From Myxococcales bacterium (GTDB lineage: Bacteria > UBA10199 > 2-02-FULL-44-16 > JAAZCA01): a DNA stretch of 64,000 bases. The stretch's first letter is position 1. Every line of letters starts with the position of its first letter. The DNA lies in the NCBI GenBank assembly GCA_012513515.1, contig JAAZCA010000019.1, forward strand, positions 1 to 64,000, written 5' to 3'. The notes beneath the pieces are model-generated. The model was not told the DNA's origin, made no database searches, and saw nothing but the letters and a program-made list of their open reading frames with translations. Shown piece by piece: positions 13,304 through 21,812 of the stretch. A program made the position numbers and the translations under genes.

Positions 13304-15649
13304 ATGCCAATAGCCGGTGCAGGATTAGTTGCTTTCAACCCTTCTGCGAACCTTCGCTTCGACGCCTTTCTCGCCAAAAATTTTCTTTCACCTGCGACCA
13401 GTTTTGCCGCCCTTCAGACTTCGTATTCTTTTCAGGGACAGGCTGTTTCACCTGTGGCGCTTCCTGCCGGCAGCAGGTTTTACATTCCCGCACATCACCG
13501 CTTTGGTGAAGAAACTCTTTCCGCTAATCCTTACGTCGATAGCTGGATGCGCAGCGCAGATAAATTCATCAGGAATGGTGAGCTCGAACGGGCTGTTGCT
13601 ATGGCAAATTGTCCGTGGGAATTTGCATCGACGGGGATCGACCCTCTTCTGGCCCAATACGGCTGGGCGGTATCGACCGCGCTTTTCAATTCGATATTGC
13701 CGGAAGGTGCGCGCATGATCGGTGGCAGAGGGGTATTTAGGATATGGGCCCCATATGCGGAGGCGCTGGATCTTATCGTCAACGAAGGAAAGTCGGGCCG
13801 CCTCCGGTCCCTAAAGCGCGACGCCCTCGGGAATTACCTCGCCAGCTTCATGGATATAGGGCCGGGGACCGATTATATGTACAGGATTCGCTATGCAGAT
13901 GGTCGCGTTGAAAATCTCCCCGATCCTTTTTCCAGATATCAGCCGTGCAAGGATCTTGGAATAAACGGGTGGTCGCGCCTCACGGATCTCGGCCGTTTCG
14001 ACTGGGGGGATGCAAAACATCTCTATCGAAGCTTCGAGGATATGCGGATCTACGAGATGCACGTCGGCCTCTGGACGAAAGAGGGGAGCTTCAATGCGAT
14101 TCAGAATCCTTCCGACTGGGATTACCTGGTGAGGAGGCTTCGTGATGAATTGAAAATCAACACCGTCGAGATTATGCCGGTGCATGAGTCGCCCGGCGAG
14201 TTCAACTGGGGATATGACGTAGTCCTTCCGTTCGGAGTGTACAGATCTTACGGCACCCCCGAAGAGTTGCAGATGCTCGTGAAAAAACTTCATGAGGCGG
14301 GGATCTCCGTTATCTTCGATGTGGTCCTTAACCATTTGGGCAAGGTTATGATGAAGGATGGAAGGTGGGAGACCTTCTTCGGATATTTCGGCGACAGGAA
14401 CTCCGAGCCTACCGAATGGGGACCTTCTCTGCGTTTCACAGTCGATGAGGATCTTTCACGGGGGCATTCCGTCGGTGCGGAAGGTTCGATGCACAACCTG
14501 TCGCTCGCCACAGAGCTCGTTCGCATGTACGTCGAGGATTTCGGTGCGGACGGAATCAGGTTCGATATGACCCCATTCATCGGAGATCAGACCGGATGGA
14601 GGAATAAGGAAAATAATTACGCCGTTTTGAAATTTCTGAAGGAGATGATGGGGCGAATAGATCCGCGTGTGATCTTTATAGCCGAGGATTTTCGCCCGAA
14701 GAATGGCGATCTTTCATTTTATGCAAAGACCGGAATCGAGCACTCCTGGAACTTTGCGCTCACTGGCGCGCTTCACAATATGCTCTTTCCGGGACGCGGC
14801 GAGATCGGCGGATATCTTTCGATGGACGATCTGTTCAACGTTGCGATGTATGGAACTTTTCGAAGATTTGGTTATGGCGAAGAAATTCCGCCGCCGATGC
14901 TCAACTATTTCGTTTCGCACGATACGAAGGGAAATCACGAGCACGATCCGGTTCCTCTTGCGGCCGACCGGGAGAGGGCGATGATGGCCTACGCGATATC
15001 GGTGCTGGCTAGAGGGGCTGTGATGTTTTTCATGGGGGATGAATATGGGGCAGGGCTCGCGCCGGCCCCCGGCGATGCGGATTATTTCAGGAAAAACGAG
15101 GTGAGGGCGCTCGAGAATTTTCATTTCTTCGCGAAGTATCCGATTTTTCCTGAGGAGGATTTTCTGATCAGGCGGGGGTATTCGAGCATCGAGGAACAGA
15201 ACGAGAAGGAACCGAAGAGATTTGCCAGCATGAAGCTTCTCAAAGAACTTTCGCCCGCATGGGATGTCAGGATCTTCGAGATGTGGAGGTCGCTCATGGA
15301 GGCGAGGGCTTTGAGCGCCGCGCTCAACTCGGACGAGCTTTTGAGGCGCGATCCGCTCTACGTCCGCAACGACCGCGGAATTTTGATATTCGAGAGGCGT
15401 TTGGGGGATGATGTTGCGGTCGTCGGAATCAACATGAGCGATGTCGATTATCGCGAGCCCGGTTCCGCTCCCCCCCGCGTCGCCCTTTCAACCGGGGATT
15501 ACCGTCTGGCTTTCAACTCTCAGGATCCGAAATTCGGCGGGAGGTATCCCCTTGAGCTATCTCAGGGGGATATGACCGTTCATGGTGCCTTCATCTATCT
15601 CGATGTGCGCATGCCTCCGCGCTCCGTCCTCCTATTCCGCAACGCATAG
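13304..15649 (+). CDS. GH13 alpha-glucan enzyme, branching-enzyme/TreZ-like
   Basis: 781 aa from ATG 13304 (CTGGAG 7 nt upstream); GTG 13280 is possible. After ~120 N-terminal residues without known homology comes a CBM48-like domain (GVFRIWAPYAEALDLIV). The GH13 barrel follows: IYEMHVGLW, FNWGYDVVLPFGVYRSYGTPEEL and VIFDVVLNHLG (region I). The nucleophile is Asp421 in IRFDMT, the acid/base Glu461 in FIAED, and the third Asp is Asp540 in VSHDT. FMGDEYGA precedes the C-terminal beta domain. The barrel is closest in style to TreZ (trehalohydrolase), while the SHD region recalls GlgB, so transfer, branching or hydrolysis cannot be separated by eye. No signal peptide: cytoplasmic. First gene of the cluster, with a clear promoter at 13231. 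Confidence 0.85.
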   Translation: MPIAGAGLVAFNPSANLRFDAFLAKNFLSPATSFAALQTSYSFQGQAVSPVALPAGSRFYIPAHHRFGEETLSANPYVDSWMRSADKFIRNGELERAVAMANCPWEFASTGIDPLLAQYGWAVSTALFNSILPEGARMIGGRGVFRIWAPYAEALDLIVNEGKSGRLRSLKRDALGNYLASFMDIGPGTDYMYRIRYADGRVENLPDPFSRYQPCKDLGINGWSRLTDLGRFDWGDAKHLYRSFEDMRIYEMHVGLWTKEGSFNAIQNPSDWDYLVRRLRDELKINTVEIMPVHESPGEFNWGYDVVLPFGVYRSYGTPEELQMLVKKLHEAGISVIFDVVLNHLGKVMMKDGRWETFFGYFGDRNSEPTEWGPSLRFTVDEDLSRGHSVGAEGSMHNLSLATELVRMYVEDFGADGIRFDMTPFIGDQTGWRNKENNYAVLKFLKEMMGRIDPRVIFIAEDFRPKNGDLSFYAKTGIEHSWNFALTGALHNMLFPGRGEIGGYLSMDDLFNVAMYGTFRRFGYGEEIPPPMLNYFVSHDTKGNHEHDPVPLAADRERAMMAYAISVLARGAVMFFMGDEYGAGLAPAPGDADYFRKNEVRALENFHFFAKYPIFPEEDFLIRRGYSSIEEQNEKEPKRFASMKLLKELSPAWDVRIFEMWRSLMEARALSAALNSDELLRRDPLYVRNDRGILIFERRLGDDVAVVGINMSDVDYREPGSAPPRVALSTGDYRLAFNSQDPKFGGRYPLELSQGDMTVHGAFIYLDVRMPPRSVLLFRNA

Positions 15650-15750
15650 TCATTCCTGCGAAGGCGGGCTAAGCGGCTTGACTTCGACACTCCTCTATAT
15701 TATGCGACATCGCGACCGGGGGCCTGTCTGCGGCCTTTTTGGAGGATGAG

Positions 15751-18708
15751 ATGCGGATATACGGCGGTTTTGAAAGACCACTTACGATGCCGATGCAGCC
15801 CCCTTTTGTCCGGTGGGTCGGGTGGAATTCCCCTCCCCCTGCCGTTCCGAATTCGCTTATTTCCCAGCCGTACAATTTGCACCTCATAAATTCATTCCGC
15901 GATGCCGCAGCCTTTCGATCGATTTCAGCATTTGAATCCACCCCGAGCGATCTCTTACAGGAAAAAATCCCCGAGCGAAGAATTGCCGAGGCGCTGGTGG
16001 TCCTGGCGGATGGAAAAACCGAGGCGGCTGGCGCTCTTTTCAGAAGCGCGCGTGAGGCTCTCGAGCTCGGGTTTGTTACGGCAAATCTGGATGCGGAGCT
16101 TTTTATCGGCTCTGCGATGGGGGAGGCTTTCTGGTTTAAGGAGGCCGACGATTCCACCTATCGGGCTCTGGATATCGCCGAAAACTCTCTAGCATATACA
16201 TCGGGGGGGGACCTCGAAGCTTTTATCCAACTGGCCTTTGCCCGTGCCACGCTCGTTTCACGGACCTCCGGCGATTACGGCGCTGCGATCGAATCTCTTA
16301 ACTGCGTATTATACGCTCTCATCGAAAAGGGCAAGGATGCTTCCGTAGATGAATCCATAGATGATTTGGCCATCCAGGTGAATCTGGGGGTGATCGATCT
16401 GTCTCTGAAAACAGCATCGATCTCCCATGGAACGGATCGTGCGAGTCTGCTCGTATCTGCAGCGAAGGTAATAGCCGAACTTGAAAAATTCATCCTTTCG
16501 CCGATATCGAGAAGAATCGATCCGAACCATGCTCTGGCTCGGACTCATTCATCCGGTGAAGAGGGTGATTATTCATATTTCACAGAGATAGCGCTCAGGG
16601 CGGGCGCATCGCGTGAGGATGGAATCGCTATCCCGAAGGACAAGCTTGAGCTGATAACCGGCCTATACGAACTTCTGATCTCTCTGGCAGCGGAGATGAA
16701 GTATTTTTACATCGCACATGAAAACGCCAGGACTCTTATGACGCGTTATCCGCGCAGCGCGGCTGCGGCGCGGATCGGAGGTGAGAATTCACCCATCAAA
16801 CAATTTTTGCACAGCAACGGCACTTTGATGGATTTTGAGCGAACGCTCACACTCTCCAAGAGATTCACTGCCAGCGCGAAGGAATTTTTGCACCATGCGG
16901 TGATGCCGGATAGCAAAAGCTATCTCAAACTTACAGCGCTTGGTTCGATGGCAGGCATCGGGATCTCCCTCCTGTCAGGATCGACGGATTTTCAGTCGAT
17001 GCTCTTCTGGATATCCGGCGGAGCCACAGCCGCCCATGCGGCGGGGAAAGTCTTTCACGGACTCTCTGCACCGGAGACGGCCGAGGCGTTTTCAGCCGGC
17101 TACTCCCAGTCGGACCATCTGACGGACGCCTCAAAACGAATTCTCGAGCTGGGCGGTACGTTCGCCCTTTTCGGCGGCGTGATTCCGGGCGCCGGTCTCC
17201 TGGAGGACCTCGGTCTGCTCAGCCATCTGCTCGCAAATTCCGACGGGTATCGCGGAAGTTTCAACGGACTTGGAAGTCTTTACGCCTCCCTTTCATCGTT
17301 CGCCGCCAGCAATGTTTCGGATGCCATCGGGATGATTTCAAATCACGGGTTTTCGGAAGGGCTCATATCCTTTTGGAATGATTTTTCAAGCAGAAGCGTC
17401 TTTGGTTCGGCCCTTGAATCCGGAGCAAAATTTTGGAGCGGCCACGGAGTCAGCGGCGATTTCAGCGGACTCTTTGCGATGAATGACTGGTGGAGCTTAT
17501 ACCGCAGCGCATCTGTCACGTGGTCGGCTTCGACGATGGCTTTTCCGTCGCTGCGCGAGAGGGCGATGAAATTAGCTCCCATGCTGGTCCCGCTCGTGGA
17601 ACTTGGAATGCTTCCGGGAATATTCGATTTCGCTGTAGATTTAGGCACTGCGCTCGATGTCGATCTCTATCACGCGAAGAGGATCGCTCTCATAGGAATG
17701 GGGATGCAGGTTCTGTTCCATACGATGAGCGGCGGCTCAATAAAAAATATCGACGTCGCCAACATGGGACGCGGCGCCCTCGTGGAGCAGCTCTATGCTG
17801 GAGTCGGCGGGAAGATTTCCCCCGCCCTGATGCCCGAAGGTTTCAGCGGACTCTTCGCCGCTTCCATGGGAGTGCAGATCATGCTCGCGCCTATTATGGC
17901 GGCACATGGAATACTGGCTAAGTTCAATCAGCACAGGATGTGGCAGAATAAACTTTTGCGCTCTTTTTCCGCGGAATCGATCGGAAACTTCATGAGGCTG
18001 GCCCTCGGTTGGAATACTTGGCAGGGGACCCTTGCGAGCGGACTGATGCAGGCTTTCGTTCAGTGCCCGTGGATGACTCGCGTCGCACAGGAGCCTGCCG
18101 GTTCATCGCCTCAGCGTGGCGCATTTCTGAGCGCGATCAAGCCCCCCGTGAAAACTTCAGGCGCAGGGCAGGCCGAGCGGGATGCTGAAATATTGAAGTC
18201 GGCCGATGATCTTCTGAAACAGGCTCAGGTGGCTGGTCGTAGGTGGCCTTTTCTTCTTCCTCTTACGGGCAAAACCCTCGTAGAAAGATTTCCGATGTTT
18301 CTTGCGCTGTACTTCACCTGGGCTAAGAAACCCGAGCCGTTCGATACGTATCCGGAGGAAAAATATTACAGGATGATATATCGCGCCCTTGATGCCGACA
18401 ATAAAAATGCCCTGAGCGCCGAGCATGTGAAATGGTATCTCTCTATGCTCGATGTCATTACCAGAGATTTGGACCCCGAACTCCGCGACGTTCGTGCCAA
18501 TTTGCTGGTGGCGACCTATGCCGCTATCAAAGGGCCACATCGCGAGGCCATAGAGGATTTCTTTAAAAATCGGGAGTGGCTCTTCGATCACTACGGAATA
18601 AGCTGGCTCGACGAGAATGACCTTCCTACTAAAGGCGGGATTTTAGCCGGGCATCATCAGTCCAAATGGTTTCGTGAAAACCTTATTTCGAAGTCTAGTA
18701 AATTTTAG
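15751..18708 (+). CDS. 985-aa helical protein of unknown function in the alpha-glucan cluster
   Basis: Start ATG 15751 with GGAGG 5 nt upstream; a TTG four codons earlier is rejected. No family is recognised. Residues ~60-340 are helical with TPR-like spacing (RRIAEALVVLADGKTEAAGALF, AFIQLAFARATLV). Residues ~380-760 are rich in Gly, Ala, Ser and Phe with several moderately hydrophobic helices (ALGSMAGIGISLL, LGGTFALFGGVIPGAGLL, GLFAASMGVQIMLAPIMAAHGIL), perhaps membrane-associated. The last ~150 are soluble and charged. No N-terminal signal. It lies between a GH13 enzyme and a DUF4380 protein, 17 nt before the latter, so it is probably co-transcribed. A scaffold or membrane anchor for glucan synthesis is one guess; nothing shows enzymatic activity. 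Confidence 0.75.
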   Translation: MRIYGGFERPLTMPMQPPFVRWVGWNSPPPAVPNSLISQPYNLHLINSFRDAAAFRSISAFESTPSDLLQEKIPERRIAEALVVLADGKTEAAGALFRSAREALELGFVTANLDAELFIGSAMGEAFWFKEADDSTYRALDIAENSLAYTSGGDLEAFIQLAFARATLVSRTSGDYGAAIESLNCVLYALIEKGKDASVDESIDDLAIQVNLGVIDLSLKTASISHGTDRASLLVSAAKVIAELEKFILSPISRRIDPNHALARTHSSGEEGDYSYFTEIALRAGASREDGIAIPKDKLELITGLYELLISLAAEMKYFYIAHENARTLMTRYPRSAAAARIGGENSPIKQFLHSNGTLMDFERTLTLSKRFTASAKEFLHHAVMPDSKSYLKLTALGSMAGIGISLLSGSTDFQSMLFWISGGATAAHAAGKVFHGLSAPETAEAFSAGYSQSDHLTDASKRILELGGTFALFGGVIPGAGLLEDLGLLSHLLANSDGYRGSFNGLGSLYASLSSFAASNVSDAIGMISNHGFSEGLISFWNDFSSRSVFGSALESGAKFWSGHGVSGDFSGLFAMNDWWSLYRSASVTWSASTMAFPSLRERAMKLAPMLVPLVELGMLPGIFDFAVDLGTALDVDLYHAKRIALIGMGMQVLFHTMSGGSIKNIDVANMGRGALVEQLYAGVGGKISPALMPEGFSGLFAASMGVQIMLAPIMAAHGILAKFNQHRMWQNKLLRSFSAESIGNFMRLALGWNTWQGTLASGLMQAFVQCPWMTRVAQEPAGSSPQRGAFLSAIKPPVKTSGAGQAERDAEILKSADDLLKQAQVAGRRWPFLLPLTGKTLVERFPMFLALYFTWAKKPEPFDTYPEEKYYRMIYRALDADNKNALSAEHVKWYLSMLDVITRDLDPELRDVRANLLVATYAAIKGPHREAIEDFFKNREWLFDHYGISWLDENDLPTKGGILAGHHQSKWFRENLISKSSKF

Positions 18709-18725
18709 TTCCTCACGGGGAGAAT

Positions 18726-19913
18726 ATGTCTGAATCTCGGCCCAAGATATCATCTGCAGAAATAGATGGCTGGCCAAAGACGGTCAACATGGACAACTCC
18801 GTTGCAGGTATCTGCGTTTCGCCTGAGGCCGGCAGAATAATTTCCTATTCTTTTCACTGCGGCGAAAACCTCCTTTTTGTAAACAGATCCGAGCTTGGTA
18901 AAATTCCCGAGAAGGATTCTGCGGAGTGGATAAACTTCGGCGGCATCCGCCTGGATCTGGCTCCACAGAGCTTTTGGGCAAAGAGTCCCTGGGGGAAGAG
19001 TTGGCCTCCTCCGCCCATTCTCAACTCGGAGCCATGGTCGCTGTCCTGCTACGATCATGTTATTGAGATGTTAAGCGTTCCAGATTTGAAGTTTTTGGGA
19101 ATCCAGATCGCGGTCCGCATCGGACTGATTAAATCATCGAGCATCGTTTGCATTGACTCGACTATAAAAAACATTACAGAGGTCCCACTTACGCTTGCAA
19201 ACTGGATAGTGGTCCAGCTGGCGGCGATCTCTGGTGAAAGCGAAATTTACCTTCCTGCACCTTCCGGTGATTCGCGTTTTTCGAAAGGGTACTCCCTGCA
19301 GATGGGCAGCCAGTCGGTAAAGCCTGCAATCTCATCGGATATCTCGACTCTGCCGGTATCGATCGTCTATTGCGCCCTCGAGCGCAAGTTCGGCTTCGAC
19401 CTGCGCGAGTGGATCGTCTTTCGAAAATCCGGGGAGAGCGAAATATGTTTTGCGCTCTGGGGAGATTTCGACGCCGCCGGATCGTATCCCGACGACAACT
19501 CGCATATCGAGCTCTATTTTTCAGAGGGGATGCCATATGTCGAGCTGGAGATGCTCGGGCTCATGCGTTCCGTGGAGGCGGGTGGATCGATATCCGATAA
19601 CTTTAAATTTGCAGCGGCGACTTGCTCTGGAAAGGTGGTCGAGTTGGGTGAGTGGGGAGTCGCCTGTGAACCAATCCGCATAGATAAAAACTCAGTGAAA
19701 GGGCGCTTAGGCTTGTTTTACGAGGGTTTCCTGGTCTTGTCCGAACTCGATAATAACGGAGATAAAGTAGAAATTGCGAGACTGCCCGTTTCGCCGAGGG
19801 AGGAGTGCTCTCTCGATTTTCAACTTTCGGATGATATTTCTTTGGGATCGATTCTCGTCGAGATAGAGCAGAAATCAGATCTGGCAAAAAGAATTTTTGT
19901 CAAAAAACTGTAA
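18726..19913 (+). CDS. DUF4380 protein (aldose-1-epimerase-like fold)
   Basis: 395 aa, all-beta. The family is suggested by the N-terminal pattern AGRIISYSFHCGENLLFVN followed by INFGGIRLDLAPQSFW and SWPPPPILNSEPW, as in DUF4380 proteins, which resemble galactose mutarotase folds. Such proteins bind sugars; the reaction is unknown. No signal peptide. It begins 17 nt after the 985-aa gene with a CACGGGGAG ribosome site. The position in a cluster of GH13 and GT enzymes suggests it handles a glucan end or free maltose (inference). Confidence 0.65.
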   Translation: MSESRPKISSAEIDGWPKTVNMDNSVAGICVSPEAGRIISYSFHCGENLLFVNRSELGKIPEKDSAEWINFGGIRLDLAPQSFWAKSPWGKSWPPPPILNSEPWSLSCYDHVIEMLSVPDLKFLGIQIAVRIGLIKSSSIVCIDSTIKNITEVPLTLANWIVVQLAAISGESEIYLPAPSGDSRFSKGYSLQMGSQSVKPAISSDISTLPVSIVYCALERKFGFDLREWIVFRKSGESEICFALWGDFDAAGSYPDDNSHIELYFSEGMPYVELEMLGLMRSVEAGGSISDNFKFAAATCSGKVVELGEWGVACEPIRIDKNSVKGRLGLFYEGFLVLSELDNNGDKVEIARLPVSPREECSLDFQLSDDISLGSILVEIEQKSDLAKRIFVKKL

Positions 19914-20022
19914 ATCTGCTGATTTTGCCAATGATACAGTTGACTTCTGCGTCTGAGATGAATTAACACCTCTGGGTGAGGTAGCTTTGAAAGCTGTTGG
20001 CCAGCGTGGAGGATCCGGAACT

Positions 20023-20118
20023 ATGACCTTTATGAGGCTGAAGCGAATCGGCGTTCCCCGTAAGGGGCTTTGTGGAAGGGTTTGCAAGAGGCAGCATCAC
20101 AAAAAGATCAAGGGTTAA
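20023..20118 (+). CDS. Possible 31-aa basic peptide or leader RNA
   Basis: ATG 20023 follows GTGGAGGAT at 10-nt spacing and reads to TAA 20116. The peptide has 11 Lys/Arg and two Cys (MTFMRLKRIGVPRKG...). A candidate -35 (TTGACT, 19940-19945) lies upstream, with only a weak -10 (TTAACA) 17 nt away, and a terminator lies at 20128-20160. The segment 19970-20160 also contains short stems such as CCCC-GTAA-GGGG, so the product may be a ~190-nt RNA instead. I cannot match it to a known RNA family. Confidence 0.3.
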   Translation: MTFMRLKRIGVPRKGLCGRVCKRQHHKKIKG

Positions 20119-20127
20119 CAAATTGAG

Positions 20128-20160
20128 ACGAGCGAGGTGGATGCCCCGCTCGTTTTATTT
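20128..20160 (+). terminator. Hairpin terminator before the GlgE-like gene
   Basis: ACGAGCG (20128-20134) pairs with CGCTCGT (20147-20153), followed by TTTATTTTA. It ends the DUF4380 or small-transcript unit. It also argues against a start codon at 20137, which would lie inside the hairpin. Confidence 0.7.
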
Positions 20161-20178
20161 TATCCCGAGGAGGTGAGG

Positions 20179-21657
20179 ATGTCCCCGCATTCAGCTGTGT
20201 TTGCGAGAGCCGCTCCCGTGATGGGAACCATCCCCTTACAATTCATCTCCCCGCTTCCAGTTGTCATGGCGCAGATGATCCCCCACAGCACCTTTGAAAA
20301 GGTCGGGGAAGCCGCTCGATGGTTTAGCGCGATAGGTTGTGATGCGATTCACATATCTCCGATCCATCCCCCCAGCCAGATCAACGTCGAAGGAAAGCGC
20401 GGCTCCGTGTATGCGGCGCAGGATCATATGCGCGTTGCCCCGTACCTCTATGATCACTCCCTGAATCCTCACAGATGGTTGGATGGGGATTACGTCGATA
20501 AATACCAGGACCCGGAGGAGGGTTGGCAGGCGCTTGCGGCGCTGGTCAGTGTCGTCAAAGCTTCCAGAATGAAGCTCGTCGGCGATCTCGTTTTTTGCCA
20601 CACGGCGCGCGATCCGCAAGTAGTCAGGCACCACCTTTCCCTTTTGGGAGAGGATTTTTACAAGCGAAGCGCGGATGGCACGATCGCCTACGAAGGGGCG
20701 ATGAACGACGGCCGTTTCGATGCGTGGAAGGACACCGCGGCGATAAATTTTTCGAGCCCTGGCGTTGTTAGCTATTTTACCGACGTAGTGAACAAACATA
20801 TTGATGCCGGGATTTCCGTTTTTCGCGCGGACTCCGCTGGGAAGATTTCTCCGGACGTGTGGCGGCAGATCATCGCAGGCGCGAAGAGCTATGCCAGCGC
20901 GAAGGGGCTCGAAACTCCACATTTCTACGCGGAGGTTTTTGAAAACCAGGCCGCCTACATACGGGCCGGCTTCGAAGGGTCGATCAGCCTCTACAGGTGG
21001 GGGCTCACGAAGTATCATCAGGAAAATTACGAGGGCGTCAGGCGCGCCGGGGGGTCGGAGGTCCTCTATCCCGACAATCACGACGTGGACAGGGCCTCTC
21101 TCACTCATCCTACGAGACAGGAGATGTACACATACTTGGCGCAGATGGCATTTCTCACCTCCTCTTTCATGTTCATGGAGGGGACGACTCATTTCGAAAA
21201 GAGCAAACCCAGCGTATTCCTCGACAGGGTCGGGAGCGAGTATAACACATTCAGCGATCCGGAGCAGAGAGATGCTTCCATGCTGGATCTGCTACGGAAA
21301 CTGGCGAATCTGAAAAAACAGTTTCCAGTTTTTCATTCCGACGCATACACCAGGCTCGAGATCGACGGCTCGGGGCTCATTCAGGTGAGGCGGGTCGTTC
21401 CCCTAGAGGGGGCCGGCGCACAGGCGCAGGAGGCTCTGATTATTTTCAACTCGACCTCCGCCGACCTGAACTTCAGCGTTCCGCTTGAATATCAGTACGG
21501 CGGGCACATCTTCTGGACCAACCGCAATAAATTCGGAACTTCCAACGAGGAGCTAAAAACTGTGGACTATCTGCTCCCTGCGCATGGCCTTTCCCTCTTC
21601 GTCCGCTCGGTCGCGGATATCGACACTCTCGGCTACAGGATTCCGGGGTACAATTGA
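20179..21657 (+). CDS. GH13 enzyme resembling the catalytic part of GlgE maltosyltransferase
   Basis: 492 aa from ATG 20179 (GGAGGTGAGG upstream). The GH13 motifs are LVGDLVFCHT (region I), FRADSA with nucleophile Asp218, HFYAEVF with acid/base Glu252, and PDNHDVDR with Asp302. The run FYKRSADGTIAYEG, ISVFRADSAGKISPDVW and YIRAGFEGSISLYRWGLTKY parallels GlgE (GH13_3), which adds maltosyl units from alpha-maltose-1-phosphate to glucan. GlgE has ~190 extra N-terminal residues that this protein lacks. A maltokinase and a GlgA/GlgM-type transferase follow directly, so an M1P-using role fits. It could instead be an amylase or sucrose-phosphorylase-like enzyme. Cytoplasmic. Confidence 0.75.
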   Translation: MSPHSAVFARAAPVMGTIPLQFISPLPVVMAQMIPHSTFEKVGEAARWFSAIGCDAIHISPIHPPSQINVEGKRGSVYAAQDHMRVAPYLYDHSLNPHRWLDGDYVDKYQDPEEGWQALAALVSVVKASRMKLVGDLVFCHTARDPQVVRHHLSLLGEDFYKRSADGTIAYEGAMNDGRFDAWKDTAAINFSSPGVVSYFTDVVNKHIDAGISVFRADSAGKISPDVWRQIIAGAKSYASAKGLETPHFYAEVFENQAAYIRAGFEGSISLYRWGLTKYHQENYEGVRRAGGSEVLYPDNHDVDRASLTHPTRQEMYTYLAQMAFLTSSFMFMEGTTHFEKSKPSVFLDRVGSEYNTFSDPEQRDASMLDLLRKLANLKKQFPVFHSDAYTRLEIDGSGLIQVRRVVPLEGAGAQAQEALIIFNSTSADLNFSVPLEYQYGGHIFWTNRNKFGTSNEELKTVDYLLPAHGLSLFVRSVADIDTLGYRIPGYN

Positions 21658-21812
21658 GTTATTGTTAAGATGTAACTTCTTGATATGGCTGAATAATTTA
21701 TCTAGGATCCCCCGAATTTCTTGTCTTGCAATAAAGGCTTCTTTCAGTTAACCGCTGACTTCGTTCCAGCGCAGATTTCCAAGGGTTTTTCAGGGAAATC
21801 AGCCTACATAGT

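Noticed and set aside
19960-20160. 6S RNA, tmRNA or SRP RNA
   Set aside because: Size and terminator would suit 6S RNA, but the closing stem and conserved bubble could not be drawn, and tmRNA/SRP signature bases are absent. Kept only as an unnamed candidate transcript.
20137-20178. ATG 20137 as start of the GlgE-like gene
   Set aside because: It lies inside a terminator hairpin; ATG 20179 has a strong GGAGG.
20236-21192. 318-codon open frame on the minus strand
   Set aside because: Lies wholly antisense to the GlgE-like GH13 gene, whose catalytic motifs are intact. Composition is Arg/His-rich as expected for a shadow frame, with no domain.
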